Positions 17,207-27,146 of a DNA stretch of 64,000 bases are shown one piece after another. Every line of letters starts with the position of its first letter. Within the stretch, counting starts at the first letter, position 1. Origin of the DNA: Zoogloeaceae bacterium (lineage in GTDB: Bacteria > Pseudomonadota > Gammaproteobacteria > Burkholderiales > Rhodocyclaceae); contig JACKLY010000002.1 in assembly GCA_024235655.1 (NCBI GenBank), forward strand, positions 248,001 to 312,000. Direction: 5' to 3'. Under the pieces are notes generated by a model. That model saw nothing but the letters and a program-made list of their open reading frames with translations, did no database searches and was not told the DNA's origin. The position numbers were made by a program, and so were the translations under genes.

Positions 17207-18622
17207 TCAGCAGCTGTAGTACAGGTCGAATTCAACCGGGTGGGTCGTCATGCGAACCTTGTTGACTTCATCCATCTTCAGGGTGATGTAGGCATCGATC
17301 CAGTCGTTGGAGAAGACACCGCCACGGGTCAGGAACTCGCGATCGTTGTCCAGCGCGGCCAGTGCTTCATCAAGGCTGGCTGCGACGGTCGGGATCTTTG
17401 CATCCTCTTCCGGCGGCAGATCGTACAGGTTCTTGTCAGCGGGGTCGCCCGGGTGGATCTTGTTCTGGATACCATCCAGACCAGCCATCAGCAGCGCAGC
17501 AAAGCACAGGTACGGGTTGGCGATCGGATCCGGGAAACGGGTCTCGATACGACGAGCCTTGTCGGAGGCAACGTGCGGAATGCGGATCGAAGCCGAGCGG
17601 TTCTTCGCCGAGTAGGCCATCTTGACCGGGGCTTCGTAGTGCGGCACGAGGCGCTTGTACGAGTTGGTGCCGGGGTTGGTGATCGCGTTCAGGGCCTTGG
17701 CGTGCTTGATGATGCCGCCAATGTAGAAGAGAGCGGTTTCCGACATGCCGGCGTAGCCGTTGCCTGCGAACAGGTTCTTGCCATCTTTCCAGATCGACTG
17801 GTGCACGTGCATGCCCGAACCGTTGTCGCCAACGATCGGCTTCGGCATGAAGGTGGCAGTCTTGCCGTACTGGTGGGCAACGTTATGCACCACGTACTTG
17901 AGGATCTGGGTCCAGTCGGCGCGCTTGACCAAGGTGCTGAAAACGGTACCGATTTCGCACTGGCCGGCGTTGGCCACTTCGTGGTGGTGAACTTCGACCG
18001 GCACACCCAGCGACTCCAGGGTCAGCACCATGGCCGAGCGGATGTCGTGCAGGCTGTCGACCGGGGGAACCGGGAAGTAGCCGCCCTTGACACCCGGACG
18101 GTGGCCGGTGGAGCCCATGCCTTCGTTCCGCTCGCCGGAATTCCAGGCAGCTTCGGAAGAGTGGATTTTCAGGTTGCAGCCGGACATGTCGACAGACCAC
18201 TCGACACCGTCAAAAATGAAGAATTCCGGCTCCGGGCCGAAGTAGGCGGTGTCGCCCACGCCCGAGGACTTCAGGTAGGCTTCGGCGCGCTTGGCGATCG
18301 AACGCGGGTCGCGGTCATAGCCACGGCCATCGGTCGGATCAACCACGTCACAGGCGAGAACCACGGTGGTCTCGTCGAAGAACGGATCGATGTAGGCTGT
18401 CGAAGGGTCCGGCATCAGCAGCATATCGGATGCCTGAATGCCCTTCCAGCCAGCGATCGACGAGCCGTCGAAAGCATGACCGGATTCAAATTTGTCCTCG
18501 TCAAACGCACTGATCGGCACAGTCACGTGCTGCTCTTTGCCACGGGTATCGGTAAAACGGAAATCGACGAACTTGGCGTCGGCTTCCTTGACCATTTTGA
18601 TGACGTCTTGCGGGGTTGCCAT
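17207..18622 (-). CDS. glnA: Glutamine synthetase, type I
   Basis: A 471-residue protein starting at ATG 18622 ([23 protein letters not shown]) with CAGGAGACC upstream. It shows GSIA/GSII-type motifs [33 protein letters not shown] and NLYDLPPEE, the last near the adenylylation region of the GSI-beta form. It condenses ammonia and glutamate to glutamine as a cytoplasmic dodecamer. Control is visible: a sigma-54 promoter at 18690-18705, two NtrC boxes at 18771-18816, and its own terminator. A longer upstream frame exists but would run through the promoter and is rejected. Confidence 0.98.
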   Translation of the reverse strand: MATPQDVIKMVKEADAKFVDFRFTDTRGKEQHVTVPISAFDEDKFESGHAFDGSSIAGWKGIQASDMLLMPDPSTAYIDPFFDETTVVLACDVVDPTDGRGYDRDPRSIAKRAEAYLKSSGVGDTAYFGPEPEFFIFDGVEWSVDMSGCNLKIHSSEAAWNSGERNEGMGSTGHRPGVKGGYFPVPPVDSLHDIRSAMVLTLESLGVPVEVHHHEVANAGQCEIGTVFSTLVKRADWTQILKYVVHNVAHQYGKTATFMPKPIVGDNGSGMHVHQSIWKDGKNLFAGNGYAGMSETALFYIGGIIKHAKALNAITNPGTNSYKRLVPHYEAPVKMAYSAKNRSASIRIPHVASDKARRIETRFPDPIANPYLCFAALLMAGLDGIQNKIHPGDPADKNLYDLPPEEDAKIPTVAASLDEALAALDNDREFLTRGGVFSNDWIDAYITLKMDEVNKVRMTTHPVEFDLYYSC

Positions 18623-18645
18623 AGTGCGGGGTCTCCTGAACAGAT

Positions 18646-18675
18646 GCCGGACAAACCGGCAGATTTCACAAATCT
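18646..18675. repeat. Two inverted repeats in the glnA leader
   Basis: GCCGG-ACAAA-CCGGC (18646-18660) and AGATTT-CAC-AAATCT (18661-18675) lie back to back between the predicted sigma-54 start point and the glnA ATG. They could be hairpins in the leader RNA or an operator just downstream of the start point. No function is known. Confidence 0.5.
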
Positions 18676-18689
18676 TGCGTAGCAGATTG

Positions 18690-18705
18690 AGCAGAAAACG
18701 TGCCA
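18690..18705 (-). promoter_or_regulatory. Sigma-54 promoter of glnA
   Basis: The minus strand reads TGGCACG-TTTT-CTGCT, against the consensus TGGCACG-N4-TTGCW. The invariant GG and GC are 10 bp apart as required. The start point should fall near 18679, about 57 bp before the ATG. Confidence 0.85.
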
Positions 18706-18770
18706 GATGCTTGCTACGGAACTTCGCATTGTGCCACAAGCCAAATCCCCATTCACACAGCTTTTTGCCA

Positions 18771-18785
18771 GCACCATTCCGGTGC
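18771..18785. promoter_or_regulatory. NtrC binding site, promoter-proximal
   Basis: GCACC-ATTCC-GGTGC is a perfect dyad matching the NtrC consensus core GCACC-N5-GGTGC. It lies about 100 bp upstream of the predicted glnA start point, normal for an NtrC enhancer. Confidence 0.85.
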
Positions 18786-18801
18786 AATGCGGCACAAACG
18801 A

Positions 18802-18816
18802 GCACCATTATGGTGC
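18802..18816. promoter_or_regulatory. NtrC binding site, promoter-distal
   Basis: GCACC-ATTAT-GGTGC is a second perfect dyad, 31 bp centre to centre from the first, i.e. about three helical turns, so both sites face the same side of the DNA. This is the usual paired NtrC enhancer arrangement. Confidence 0.87.
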
Positions 18817-18889
18817 GACCATGGCAAGACACATCGCGAATCGCATCTGCCGTATACTTGCACCCCCGCGACATGCAGGAAACGACATC

Positions 18890-19339
18890 ATGGGAAAACT
18901 CGCCGAGATTCTTGAACTGGCAAAAGCACGCGGAGAAAACCCGGCACTCCCCTATGCTGGCGCAGTGACGCCGGCAGAAGCGCACACGCTCCTGCAACTG
19001 GCGCCCGGTGCCCGCCTGGTCGATGTCCGAACCCACGCCGAATGGGTATGGGTTGGCCGTGTCCCGGGCGCCGTTGAAATTGAGTGGCAGAGCTGGCCGG
19101 AAGGCCGCACCAACCTGAATTTCATGGCTCAGCTGCGACAACAGGTTGACCAGGAGTCACTGGTCCTGTTTCTCTGCCGCAGCGGCGTTCGTTCGCACCA
19201 CGCGGCAGCATTGGCAGCCAGTGCCGGTTGGGCGAGCTGCTACAACATCCTGGAAGGCTTCGAGGGCGACAAGGATGCCAGCGGACAACGCGGAAAAATC
19301 GGTGGCTGGCGTCACGCCGGCCTGCCCTGGACCAACTGA
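18890..19339 (+). CDS. Rhodanese-like sulfurtransferase
   Basis: A 149-residue single-domain rhodanese starting at ATG 18890. The active-site loop is CRSGVRS, and [22 protein letters not shown] is the conserved N-terminal part. There is no signal peptide. It is divergent from glnA, so its promoter region adjoins the NtrC sites; a TATACT -10-like element lies at 18853. It is followed 20 bp later by nadA, whose iron-sulfur cluster could relate to sulfur transfer, which is speculation. Confidence 0.9.
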   Translation: MGKLAEILELAKARGENPALPYAGAVTPAEAHTLLQLAPGARLVDVRTHAEWVWVGRVPGAVEIEWQSWPEGRTNLNFMAQLRQQVDQESLVLFLCRSGVRSHHAAALAASAGWASCYNILEGFEGDKDASGQRGKIGGWRHAGLPWTN

Positions 19340-19359
19340 CCTACACATACGCAAGCGCA

Positions 19360-20463
19360 ATGCAGACCACTTCCCCTATCGCTTTTGATGCCTTCAACAA
19401 ACTGCAGGACAGTGCCGCAGCCGAGCGCATTCGCGCCGCCCGTGCGCGCCTTGGCAAGCGTGCCGTGCTGCTCTGTCACCACTACCAGCGCGCTGATGTC
19501 TACCAGTATGCAGACCTGACCGGTGATTCGCTGAAGCTGTCACGTCTGGCATCGCAGACCGACGCCGAGTTCATCGTTTTCTGCGGCGTACATTTCATGG
19601 CGGAAGTCGCCGACATCATGTCCTCGCCAGCGCAAACAGCCATCCTGCCCGACCTGGCTGCAGGCTGCTCGATGGCTGACATGGCCAACCTGGCCAAGGT
19701 CGAGCGCTGCTGGCGCGAACTCAATGAAGTACTCGGCGATGCGGAAGCCCAGGTCACGCCGGTCACCTACATCAACTCCGCCGCGGATCTGAAAGCCTTC
19801 TGTGGCGCACGTGGCGGCATCGTGTGCACCTCATCGAACGCAGGCACGATTGCCCAATGGGCTTTTGCCCGACGCGAAAAAATCCTGTTCTTCCCGGATC
19901 AACACCTGGGCCGCTGGACAGGACACAACCTGGGCATCGCCATGGATGAAATGGTGGTCTGGGATCCCGACCTGGAAAATGGCGGACTCAGCCCGGAACA
20001 AATCAGGAAAGCCAGAATCCTGCTCTGGAAGGGCCATTGCTCAGTGCACCAGATGTTCCAGGAAACCCATATCAAGCGCTGGCGCGAAGCCAACCCGCAA
20101 GGCATTGTCATCTCGCACCCGGAATGCAACTTCGAGGTGTGCGTCAATTCCGATCACGTCGGCTCCACCGAATACATCGTCAAGACGATCAAGGAAGCGC
20201 CCGCCAATACGCAGTGGCTGGTCGGCACCGAACTCAACCTGGTCGACCGTCTGGCCAATGAAGTAAAGCACGAAGGCAAGACCGTCCAGTTCATGGCGCC
20301 GACGGTCTGCATGTGCTCGACCATGCAGCGGATTGACCCCCAGCATCTGGCCTGGACACTGGAAAACCTGGCCGACGGCAATATCGTTAACCCGATTCGT
20401 GTCCCCCCTCACGAAGCCGAACTGGCGAAGCTGGCACTGGAGAGGATGCTCGCGGTATCCTGA
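19360..20463 (+). CDS. nadA: Quinolinate synthase A
   Basis: A 367-residue protein starting at ATG 19360. Motifs: LCHHYQRADVYQYAD near the N-terminus, CGVHFMAEVADIMS, the cluster cysteines in AAGCSMADM, CTSSNAG and PTVCMCSTM regions, and HPECNFEVC. NadA condenses iminoaspartate and dihydroxyacetone phosphate to quinolinate using a [4Fe-4S] cluster. Length is normal for the family. Confidence 0.97.
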   Translation: MQTTSPIAFDAFNKLQDSAAAERIRAARARLGKRAVLLCHHYQRADVYQYADLTGDSLKLSRLASQTDAEFIVFCGVHFMAEVADIMSSPAQTAILPDLAAGCSMADMANLAKVERCWRELNEVLGDAEAQVTPVTYINSAADLKAFCGARGGIVCTSSNAGTIAQWAFARREKILFFPDQHLGRWTGHNLGIAMDEMVVWDPDLENGGLSPEQIRKARILLWKGHCSVHQMFQETHIKRWREANPQGIVISHPECNFEVCVNSDHVGSTEYIVKTIKEAPANTQWLVGTELNLVDRLANEVKHEGKTVQFMAPTVCMCSTMQRIDPQHLAWTLENLADGNIVNPIRVPPHEAELAKLALERMLAVS

Positions 20464-20467
20464 GCGC

Positions 20468-21244
20468 ATGACTCCTGCCGCGCGCAAACCCGACAACCAG
20501 CTATCCATTACCACCTACAACATCCACAAGGGGTTCTCTCAGTTCAACCGGCGGATGATGGTGCATGAACTGCGCGACCGCCTGCGCCAGCTGGATTCGG
20601 ATATCGTTTTTCTGCAGGAGGTGCAGGGGCTGCACCTCAACCATGCCGTCAAGCACAGCAACTGGCCGGATTCGCCGCAGCACGAATTTCTGGCTCAGGA
20701 TGTCTGGCACGCTACCGCCTATGGTCAGAACATGGTCTATGACCACGGCCACCACGGCAACGCCATTCTTTCACGCTTTCCCATCCTGACCTCGCACAAT
20801 CAGGATGTCACTCACCTGCAATTTGAGCGCCGCGGACTCCTGCACTGCCAGACCACACTGCCCTCCGGCGACCCGCTGCACTGCGTCTGCGTACACCTTT
20901 CCCTGTTCGGTCGCTCGCGCACGCGGCAGATGTCTGCACTGGCCGACTATCTCGACGCCATTGCCCCGGACGGCACACCGCTGATCATTGCCGGTGACTT
21001 CAACGACTGGCGCAACCGGGCCGATCTCATACTGACCGAACGCCTCAACCTGACCGAAGTATTCGGCGGAGTTTCTGGCCGGCCAGCACGCAGCTTTCCT
21101 GCCGCCATTCCGCTGTTCCGGCTAGACCGGATCTATGTACGCGGCTTCTCGGTCGAACGCGCCGAGGTACACATGGGCGCCCCGTGGTCACAGCTATCCG
21201 ACCACGCTGCGCTCTCCGCCCACCTGACCCGACATGCCGATTGA
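20468..21244 (+). CDS. Endonuclease/exonuclease/phosphatase-family protein
   Basis: A 258-residue protein starting at ATG 20468, 4 bp after the nadA stop. It has the metal-binding pattern of the fold: TYNIHKG, LQEVQGL, AGDFNDW and SDHAALSA. There is no signal peptide. It overlaps clsB by 11 bp, an arrangement also seen in E. coli, where ybhP sits beside clsB (ybhO), so a role with phospholipids is likely though the substrate is unknown. Confidence 0.9.
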   Translation: MTPAARKPDNQLSITTYNIHKGFSQFNRRMMVHELRDRLRQLDSDIVFLQEVQGLHLNHAVKHSNWPDSPQHEFLAQDVWHATAYGQNMVYDHGHHGNAILSRFPILTSHNQDVTHLQFERRGLLHCQTTLPSGDPLHCVCVHLSLFGRSRTRQMSALADYLDAIAPDGTPLIIAGDFNDWRNRADLILTERLNLTEVFGGVSGRPARSFPAAIPLFRLDRIYVRGFSVERAEVHMGAPWSQLSDHAALSAHLTRHAD

Positions 21245-22409
21245 ATTCGTCGACGGAAATCGTCTGACATTGCTGCACAGCGGCAGCGAATTCTTCCCTG
21301 CGCTGATCGAAGCCATTGACGGCGCCGCCGAAGAAATCAATCTTGAGACCTACATCTTTATCGATGACGCCAGCGGCCGCCCGGTGATTTCAGCGCTGCA
21401 GCGGGCAGCACAACGCGGCGTCATCGTGCGCCTCTTGGTTGATGGTTTCGGCTCCAGCGGATTTTCCGAGCAACTGCAACCAGAACTGACACAGGCCGGC
21501 ATTCAGGCCATGACCTACCGGCGCGATATCGCCCGTTTCAGCTTCCGTCGCCATCGCCTGCGCCGCCTCCACCGCAAGCTGGCCAGCATTGATGGCCGGA
21601 TTGCCTTTGTCGGCGGCATCAATATTGTCGACGACCGTAATCGCCCACAGAGCATGACACCGCGTTTTGACTATGCTGTCCGTGTCGAGGGCGAACTGGT
21701 TGCATCGATCCGCTTCACCATGCTGCGCCTGTGGGAAATCGTGGTCTGGGCAAGCTTCCGCCGTCGCTACCGGCTCCGGCATCATGACAGGAAAGCGATG
21801 CCGCCTTTGGCCGCCGAACCGATTGGCCAAGAACGTGCCGCGCTGGTCGTTCGCGATAACATCCGCCATCGCCACGCCATCGAGGATGCTTATCTGGAGG
21901 CCATCAACAATGCGGGGGAAGAAGTCATCATTGCCAATGCCTATTTCCTCCCCGGCATCCGTTTTCGACGCAGCATTCTTGAGGCCGCCGCCCGCGGGGT
22001 AAAAATCCGCATCCTGCTACAGGGTCGGATTGAATACCGGCTTCAGCATTATGCGACGCAGGCACTCTATGGTGCGTTACTCAATGCCGGCGTCCGCATT
22101 TACGAGTACCAGCCGGGCTTTTTGCACGCCAAGGTTGCGACGGTTGATGGTGAGTGGTCTACCGTCGGTTCTTCGAACATCGATCCGTTCAGCTTGCTAC
22201 TGGCCAAGGAAGCCAATATCGTTGTCCTCAACCGGGGTTTCACGATGCAATTGCGGCAGAGCCTGATGCGTGCCATGTCGGAGGATGCCAGGGAGTTGAA
22301 AGCACACGAGTGGGAACAGCTATCCTGGCATTCCCGTTTGCTGCGCTGGGTCAGCTACCAGTTGGTGCGCCTGGCCATCGGTATTGCCGGCTACGGTGGG
22401 CGACACTAG
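21234..22409 (+). CDS. clsB: Cardiolipin synthase B (phospholipase D superfamily)
   Basis: A 391-residue protein with two HKD motifs: H113-K115-D120 in HRKLASIDGRIAFVGG and H298-K300-D305 in HAKVATVDGEWSTVGSSN. There are no N-terminal membrane helices, as in the ClsB type; the C-terminus is hydrophobic/basic. It makes cardiolipin at the inner membrane. The 3' end overlaps the convergent gluQ gene by 90 bp. Confidence 0.93.
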   Translation: MPIEFVDGNRLTLLHSGSEFFPALIEAIDGAAEEINLETYIFIDDASGRPVISALQRAAQRGVIVRLLVDGFGSSGFSEQLQPELTQAGIQAMTYRRDIARFSFRRHRLRRLHRKLASIDGRIAFVGGINIVDDRNRPQSMTPRFDYAVRVEGELVASIRFTMLRLWEIVVWASFRRRYRLRHHDRKAMPPLAAEPIGQERAALVVRDNIRHRHAIEDAYLEAINNAGEEVIIANAYFLPGIRFRRSILEAAARGVKIRILLQGRIEYRLQHYATQALYGALLNAGVRIYEYQPGFLHAKVATVDGEWSTVGSSNIDPFSLLLAKEANIVVLNRGFTMQLRQSLMRAMSEDARELKAHEWEQLSWHSRLLRWVSYQLVRLAIGIAGYGGRH

Positions 22410-23297
22410 TCCGCGCCGGCATGGCACACGCGCCATGTCCCAGTGCGCTACAGCCCAGTCCCAGAACTCCGGGTAACCCATCCGGCTCACCTCATCCGGC
22501 ACCTCCTGCCCGAGAAAACGTAATGCCGTCACCAGCAGGGCCACCCCTTCGCTCTCGTCGACCGCAGGCGCCAGCGTCTGTTTCGATAGTTTTTCTCCGG
22601 CAAGGTTGGTCGCTACCGGCAGGTGCGCATAGCGCGGCAAGGGATAGTTCAAGCGTTGCTGAAGCCAGATCTGCCGCGGTGTTGAATCAACCAGATCGGC
22701 GCCGCGAACTACGTCGGTAATGCCGGCCTCGGCATCGTCGACCACCACGGCCAGCTGGTAGGCGACCATGCCATCGGCCCGGAGCAGAACAAAATCACCG
22801 ACCTCCTGCGCCAGATTCTGGACAAGCGTCCCCTGAATCCGATCGTCAAAACCGATACTGGCATCGGTTACCCGCAAACGCCAGGCGCGTGCCAGCAGGC
22901 CTTCGCGCAAGCCGTTGCGGCAGGTGCCCGGATAGACCACACCGCCATCGATGGACGCGGCCAGGGCAGTGTCGGCAATTTCGCGGCGGGAGCAGGCGCA
23001 GCCATAGAGATCGCCTTGCCTGATGAGCGAATCGAGTATTTCCCGGTAACGGGGCAAACGACGCGACTGCCATAAAGGCTCGCCATCCCACTCGAATCCG
23101 AATGCGGTCAAGGTGCGCAGGATGGCCTCATCCGCTCCGGGCACGTTACGCGGCATATCGACATCCTCGATGCGCAGCAACCACCGACCGCCGGCCGCAC
23201 GGGCATCAAGATAGCTGGCAAGTGCCGCCACCAGTGAGCCGAAATGCAGCGGCCCGGTGGGCGAAGGCGCGAAGCGTCCGCGGTAGGAGCTAGACAT
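22320..23297 (-). CDS. gluQ: Glutamyl-Q tRNA(Asp) synthetase
   Basis: A 325-residue truncated GluRS paralogue: PSPTGPLHFGSL (HIGH-type signature), IEDVDMPR, the zinc site CACSRREI...YPGTCR, and EKLSKQ (KMSKS-type). It lacks the anticodon-binding domain of GluRS. It glutamylates queuosine in the wobble position of tRNA(Asp). The last 30 or so residues (CRRGLVSPTVAGNTDG...) read antisense into clsB and look like read-through beyond the usual end. Confidence 0.93.
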   Translation of the reverse strand: MSSSYRGRFAPSPTGPLHFGSLVAALASYLDARAAGGRWLLRIEDVDMPRNVPGADEAILRTLTAFGFEWDGEPLWQSRRLPRYREILDSLIRQGDLYGCACSRREIADTALAASIDGGVVYPGTCRNGLREGLLARAWRLRVTDASIGFDDRIQGTLVQNLAQEVGDFVLLRADGMVAYQLAVVVDDAEAGITDVVRGADLVDSTPRQIWLQQRLNYPLPRYAHLPVATNLAGEKLSKQTLAPAVDESEGVALLVTALRFLGQEVPDEVSRMGYPEFWDWAVAHWDMARVPCRRGLVSPTVAGNTDGQAHQLVADPAQQTGMPG

Positions 23298-23341
23298 GGA
23301 TATTCAACAAGTGCCTGCAAGCATCTTCTTTACCGCAGAAA

Positions 23342-23357
23342 CAGGAAATAGTTCCTG
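23342..23357. repeat. Perfect inverted repeat between gluQ and the PAS-GGDEF gene
   Basis: CAGGAA-ATAG-TTCCTG sits in the 148-bp divergent gap (23298-23445). It has no T-run on either strand, so it is not a terminator. An operator is possible. Confidence 0.4.
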
Positions 23358-23445
23358 ACAAGACAGGGCTGCAATTGAGATAATCAAAGTCTTATATATC
23401 ACACCAGCGTCGGCACAGTCGTTGCCGATTCCTCAATGAAAAATC

Positions 23446-25341
23446 ATGCTTCATAAGCTGCCGCCTGCCGGAATACCCCCTTCCGGCACCTCGATTGCGA
23501 CGCTTACCCACGCCGACTGTCTCCGGCAGATCATCAGAACCGCGCCCGCATCCGGTCTGACCATCATCGCCGGCGCCATGCTTGTTGCCTTCTGGCTCAA
23601 GGATAGCGTGCCCGGCACCCTGCTGGGAACATGGCTGGGCTGCATTCTCCTGCTTGGTTTTTTGCGTTTCGCTTTTGCCTCATGGGCGCGGCAGCATTTC
23701 GATCGACATGGCGTAGCCTTCTGGGAATCTGCCTACGCAGTACTGACCGGGAGCACCGGCCTGGCCTGGGGGGCTGCAGCCTGGTTGCCTCTTGCAGATC
23801 CGGATCAGAGCAAATTTTTTTTCCTGGTGGTTGTTCTTTTCTGCATCCTGTTGGTTGGCTCCAGCACCCTGGCTGCCAGCATGCGCGCCTTCTTCAGCTT
23901 TTCAATGGGCATTGCCCTCCCACTGGTCGCCCGACTGCTATCCATGGAGGGTGAGCAGGCCGTCAAACTCGGTTTCGGTGTACTCCTGATGGCCGGATTG
24001 ATGGCCAGCGTTGCCCGGGCCCATCGTCGCACCCTGATCAGCGCATTCACGCAGCGCCATGAACTGGACGAACTTCTTCAGCAACAGCGAGCCATCTTCG
24101 ATTCGGCAGGGGAAGGTATCGTCTTTCTCAAGCCGAAACCGGACTATGTCGTCAGCTGCAACCAGCGCTTTGCCGAGCTTTTTGGCTACACGCACCAGGC
24201 CATACTCGGGATGCAACCCTGGCGCTGGCATCCGGACAGGGCACAGTGGAAGACACTGGTTGCGGCCTCGATACCGGCGCTTCAGGCCGGATACCCATTC
24301 CACCAGGTGCTGCGCCTGCAACGTGCAGATGGCTCCCAGTTCTGGGGCGATGTAACGGGAAAGGCGATGCTTGCCGGCGACCTTCGCGCCGGTACTGTAT
24401 GGGTCATCTCCGACATCACCGAAAAACGTGCTGCAGAAGCCGCATTGCGCGTCAGTGAGGCACGCTTCCGGGAACTGGTCCGGCTTTCCTCCGACCTTTA
24501 CTGGGAGCAGGACGAAGCCTTCCGTTTCACCTATTTCGACGGATCGGAGGAGCTGCGCAGCCGCCTACCCCTGAACCGCATTCTTGGCTACACCCGATGG
24601 CAGGCCCAGAATATTTCCGGGGTCCGTGAACACTACTGGCAGGAACACATTCGCCAGCACGAAGCCCATGTACCTTTCCATGACTTCGTTTATCAGGTCA
24701 CGGGCACCGACGGGAAACCTTACTGGATGAACGTCAGCGGCAACCCCCGCTTTGACGATGCCGGGAATTTTGTGGGCTACCACGGTGTCGCCAGCGACAT
24801 CACCTTGCGCATCGAATCCGAGGAACGTTACCGTCACCTTGCCTATCACGACCCGCTAACACAGTTGCCCAATCGTCGATTGCTGACCGACCGGCTGGAA
24901 CAATCAATTCGCGAAGCGGTCCGCTACCACGGAAAAATTGCCTTGCTCCTGCTGGATCTTGACGGGTTCAAGCAGATCAATGACCAGCATGGCCACGCGG
25001 CCGGCGACCTTGTTCTGGCGGTGGTTGCAGAAAGGCTGAGGGAAGTGGTTCGAGAAGCGGACACCGTGGCGCGCATGGGTGGCGACGAGTTTGTCGTGCT
25101 GCTGCCAAACATCAGTGAAATTGAAGGCGCCATCAATGTTGCCGGGAAAATCCACGGCAAAATCCGCCAGCCCATCATCGATGGCGAACACCGCTACCAG
25201 GTGGGCACCAGCATCGGCATCAGCCTGTACCCTGTACACGGCCAAACGCCCGATGAACTCCTGCAGCATGCCGACCACGCGATGTACCACGGCAAAAGCC
25301 GCGGCGGCAGCAGCACCCGGGTATATGAAGCTGCCGCCTGA
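23446..25341 (+). CDS. Membrane diguanylate cyclase with two PAS domains
   Basis: A 631-residue protein. Residues about 35-200 hold five or six membrane segments; two PAS domains follow (about 215-330 and 345-465, each ending in a TLRI/ITEKR-type linker), then a GGDEF domain. The catalytic motif is intact, GGDEF at 545-549, and the inhibitory I-site RxxD (READ, 536-539) is five residues upstream, so it should make cyclic di-GMP with product feedback. No EAL domain. It ends 11 bp before the convergent ychF stop. The signal sensed is unknown. Confidence 0.92.
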   Translation: MLHKLPPAGIPPSGTSIATLTHADCLRQIIRTAPASGLTIIAGAMLVAFWLKDSVPGTLLGTWLGCILLLGFLRFAFASWARQHFDRHGVAFWESAYAVLTGSTGLAWGAAAWLPLADPDQSKFFFLVVVLFCILLVGSSTLAASMRAFFSFSMGIALPLVARLLSMEGEQAVKLGFGVLLMAGLMASVARAHRRTLISAFTQRHELDELLQQQRAIFDSAGEGIVFLKPKPDYVVSCNQRFAELFGYTHQAILGMQPWRWHPDRAQWKTLVAASIPALQAGYPFHQVLRLQRADGSQFWGDVTGKAMLAGDLRAGTVWVISDITEKRAAEAALRVSEARFRELVRLSSDLYWEQDEAFRFTYFDGSEELRSRLPLNRILGYTRWQAQNISGVREHYWQEHIRQHEAHVPFHDFVYQVTGTDGKPYWMNVSGNPRFDDAGNFVGYHGVASDITLRIESEERYRHLAYHDPLTQLPNRRLLTDRLEQSIREAVRYHGKIALLLLDLDGFKQINDQHGHAAGDLVLAVVAERLREVVREADTVARMGGDEFVVLLPNISEIEGAINVAGKIHGKIRQPIIDGEHRYQVGTSIGISLYPVHGQTPDELLQHADHAMYHGKSRGGSSTRVYEAAA

Positions 25342-25352
25342 CCCGGGGGCGT

Positions 25353-26444
25353 TTAGACGTTGAACAGGAAGTTAAGCACATCGCCATCCTTGACGATGTA
25401 CTCCTTGCCCTCTGCCCGCATCTTGCCAGCCTCCTTGGCGCCCTGCTCGCCGCCGTAGGCGACGAAATCATCGAATGAAATCGTCTGCGCCCGGATGAAG
25501 CCACGCTCGAAATCGGTGTGGATTGCCCCCGCTGCCTGTGGCGCGGTATCGCCCTGATGAATGGTCCACGCGCGTACTTCCTTGACACCGGCGGTGAAGT
25601 AAGTCTGCAGGCCCAGCAGGTGGTAGCCGGCATGAATCAGGCGATCCAGTCCCGGCTCTTCGAGACCGAGATCCGCCAGGAACATTTCCTTTTCATCATC
25701 TTCCAGACCGGCAATCTCGGCCTCGATTGAAGCGCACACTGCAACCACTTCAGCCTTTTCGGTCGCCGCATGTGCACGCACTGCGTCGAGATGGGGGTTG
25801 TTCTCGAATCCGTTCTCTGCCACGTTGGCGGCATAGAGCACAGGCTTGGCGGTAATCAGGCAGAACTGCTTGATGCTGGCCCACTCCTCCTTGTCCAGAT
25901 CCAGTGCACGCACGCCTTTGCCCTGATCAAGCTGAGCGAAGCATTTTTCCAGTACGGAAACGAGGAGCTTGGCCTCCTTGTCACCCGAACTGGCCGGACG
26001 GCGATAGCGGTTCAGCGCCTTTTCCACCGTTGCCATATCGGCGAGTGCCAATTCCGTGTCAATGACTTCGATATCGCGAATCGGATCAACCCCGCCGGAG
26101 ACATGGATCACATTGTCATCGGCAAAACAACGCACGACATGCAGGATGGCGTCGGTTTCGCGAATGTTGGCCAGAAACTGGTTGCCCAGCCCCTCGCCCT
26201 TCGAGGCGCCCGCCACCAGACCGGCAATATCGACGAATTCGGTGACCGCCGGAACGACGCGTTGAGGTTTGACGATTTCGGTCAGCTTGTCCAGTCGCTT
26301 GTCCGGCACTTCGACTACGCCGACGCTGGGATCAATCGTGCAGAAAGGATAGTTCTCTGCCGCCACGCCGGCCTTGGTCAGCGCGTTGAAGAGGGTGGAC
26401 TTGCCAACGTTGGGCAGGCCGACGATGCCGCATTTCATGCTCAT
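25353..26444 (-). CDS. ychF: Redox-regulated ATPase YchF (OLA1 type)
   Basis: A 363-residue protein with [15 protein letters not shown] (P-loop), [17 protein letters not shown] (G3 region) and the C-terminal TGS domain ending [17 protein letters not shown]. YchF is an unusual Obg-family protein that prefers ATP and associates with ribosomes. AGGAA precedes ATG 26444; a second ATG is two codons downstream. It follows pth, a conserved pairing. Confidence 0.96.
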   Translation of the reverse strand: MSMKCGIVGLPNVGKSTLFNALTKAGVAAENYPFCTIDPSVGVVEVPDKRLDKLTEIVKPQRVVPAVTEFVDIAGLVAGASKGEGLGNQFLANIRETDAILHVVRCFADDNVIHVSGGVDPIRDIEVIDTELALADMATVEKALNRYRRPASSGDKEAKLLVSVLEKCFAQLDQGKGVRALDLDKEEWASIKQFCLITAKPVLYAANVAENGFENNPHLDAVRAHAATEKAEVVAVCASIEAEIAGLEDDEKEMFLADLGLEEPGLDRLIHAGYHLLGLQTYFTAGVKEVRAWTIHQGDTAPQAAGAIHTDFERGFIRAQTISFDDFVAYGGEQGAKEAGKMRAEGKEYIVKDGDVLNFLFNV

Positions 26445-26541
26445 GATGATTTCCTATCGAGAAAGCAAAGCGCCGCCCCGCGCATTTCTGAACCATACAA
26501 GCCTGGGCGGCTGGAATGGCATTGCCATTTCCTTGAAATAT

Positions 26542-27120
26542 TCATACCGACTTTCCGTGCAGTCGCTGTTGTGCTGCCGCATAGTCACCCACCGCCAGCT
26601 GAGGCCAGGCCAGCAGGCAGCGATCCAGCGCCCGGTCAATGGCTTCGCGCTCATCCGCCCGCGGCCGGTGCAGCACGAAATCGGCCACTTCCTGCGCCTG
26701 GTTGAGGCTGCGCGGGTGACCAATACCAAGGCGCAGTCGCCAGAAATCGGGAGTGCCCAGATGCGCTTGCGTATCCTTGATGCCATTGTGCCCACCGGCA
26801 CCGCCGCCCTGCTTGAGGCGGATGCCGCCGGGCGGGATATCCAGTTCGTCGTGCACGACGAGAATCTCGGCCGGCTCGATCTTGTAAAAACGGGCCAGTG
26901 CGGCCACCGACTGGCCGGAACGGTTCATGTAGGTCGTTGGCTGAAGCAGCCACACATCGTCAGCTCGCGCCGCCAGGCCAAGAAACTTGGCCTGTGGCAC
27001 CAGCGCCACCTTCAATTGCCGAGCGAGCCGGTCGACAAACCAGGCACCGGCATTGTGCCGGGTGTCTTCGTACTCGGCACCGGGGTTGCCGAGGCCAACA
27101 ATAAGGCGCGGGGGAGCCAT
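26542..27120 (-). CDS. pth: Peptidyl-tRNA hydrolase
   Basis: A 192-residue protein with [23 protein letters not shown] (catalytic His in TRHNAG), [18 protein letters not shown] and [11 protein letters not shown]. It releases stalled peptidyl-tRNAs. It lies between rplY and ychF, a standard order. Confidence 0.97.
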   Translation of the reverse strand: MAPPRLIVGLGNPGAEYEDTRHNAGAWFVDRLARQLKVALVPQAKFLGLAARADDVWLLQPTTYMNRSGQSVAALARFYKIEPAEILVVHDELDIPPGGIRLKQGGGAGGHNGIKDTQAHLGTPDFWRLRLGIGHPRSLNQAQEVADFVLHRPRADEREAIDRALDRCLLAWPQLAVGDYAAAQQRLHGKSV

Positions 27121-27146
27121 GGCAGATTCCTGGATCTAGAAACGAC

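Noticed and set aside
17132..18682. 516-codon open frame antisense to glnA
   Set aside because: It mirrors the whole of glnA and crosses its terminator and promoter; no family features.
18790..18840. Second sigma-54 promoter facing the rhodanese gene (TGGCA at 18822)
   Set aside because: The GG and GC elements are 11 bp apart, one too many, and the -12 part is poor.
23375..23387. FNR-like TTGAGATAATCAA upstream of the PAS-GGDEF gene
   Set aside because: The half-sites are one base too close for FNR (13 bp, not 14) and one half-site is imperfect.
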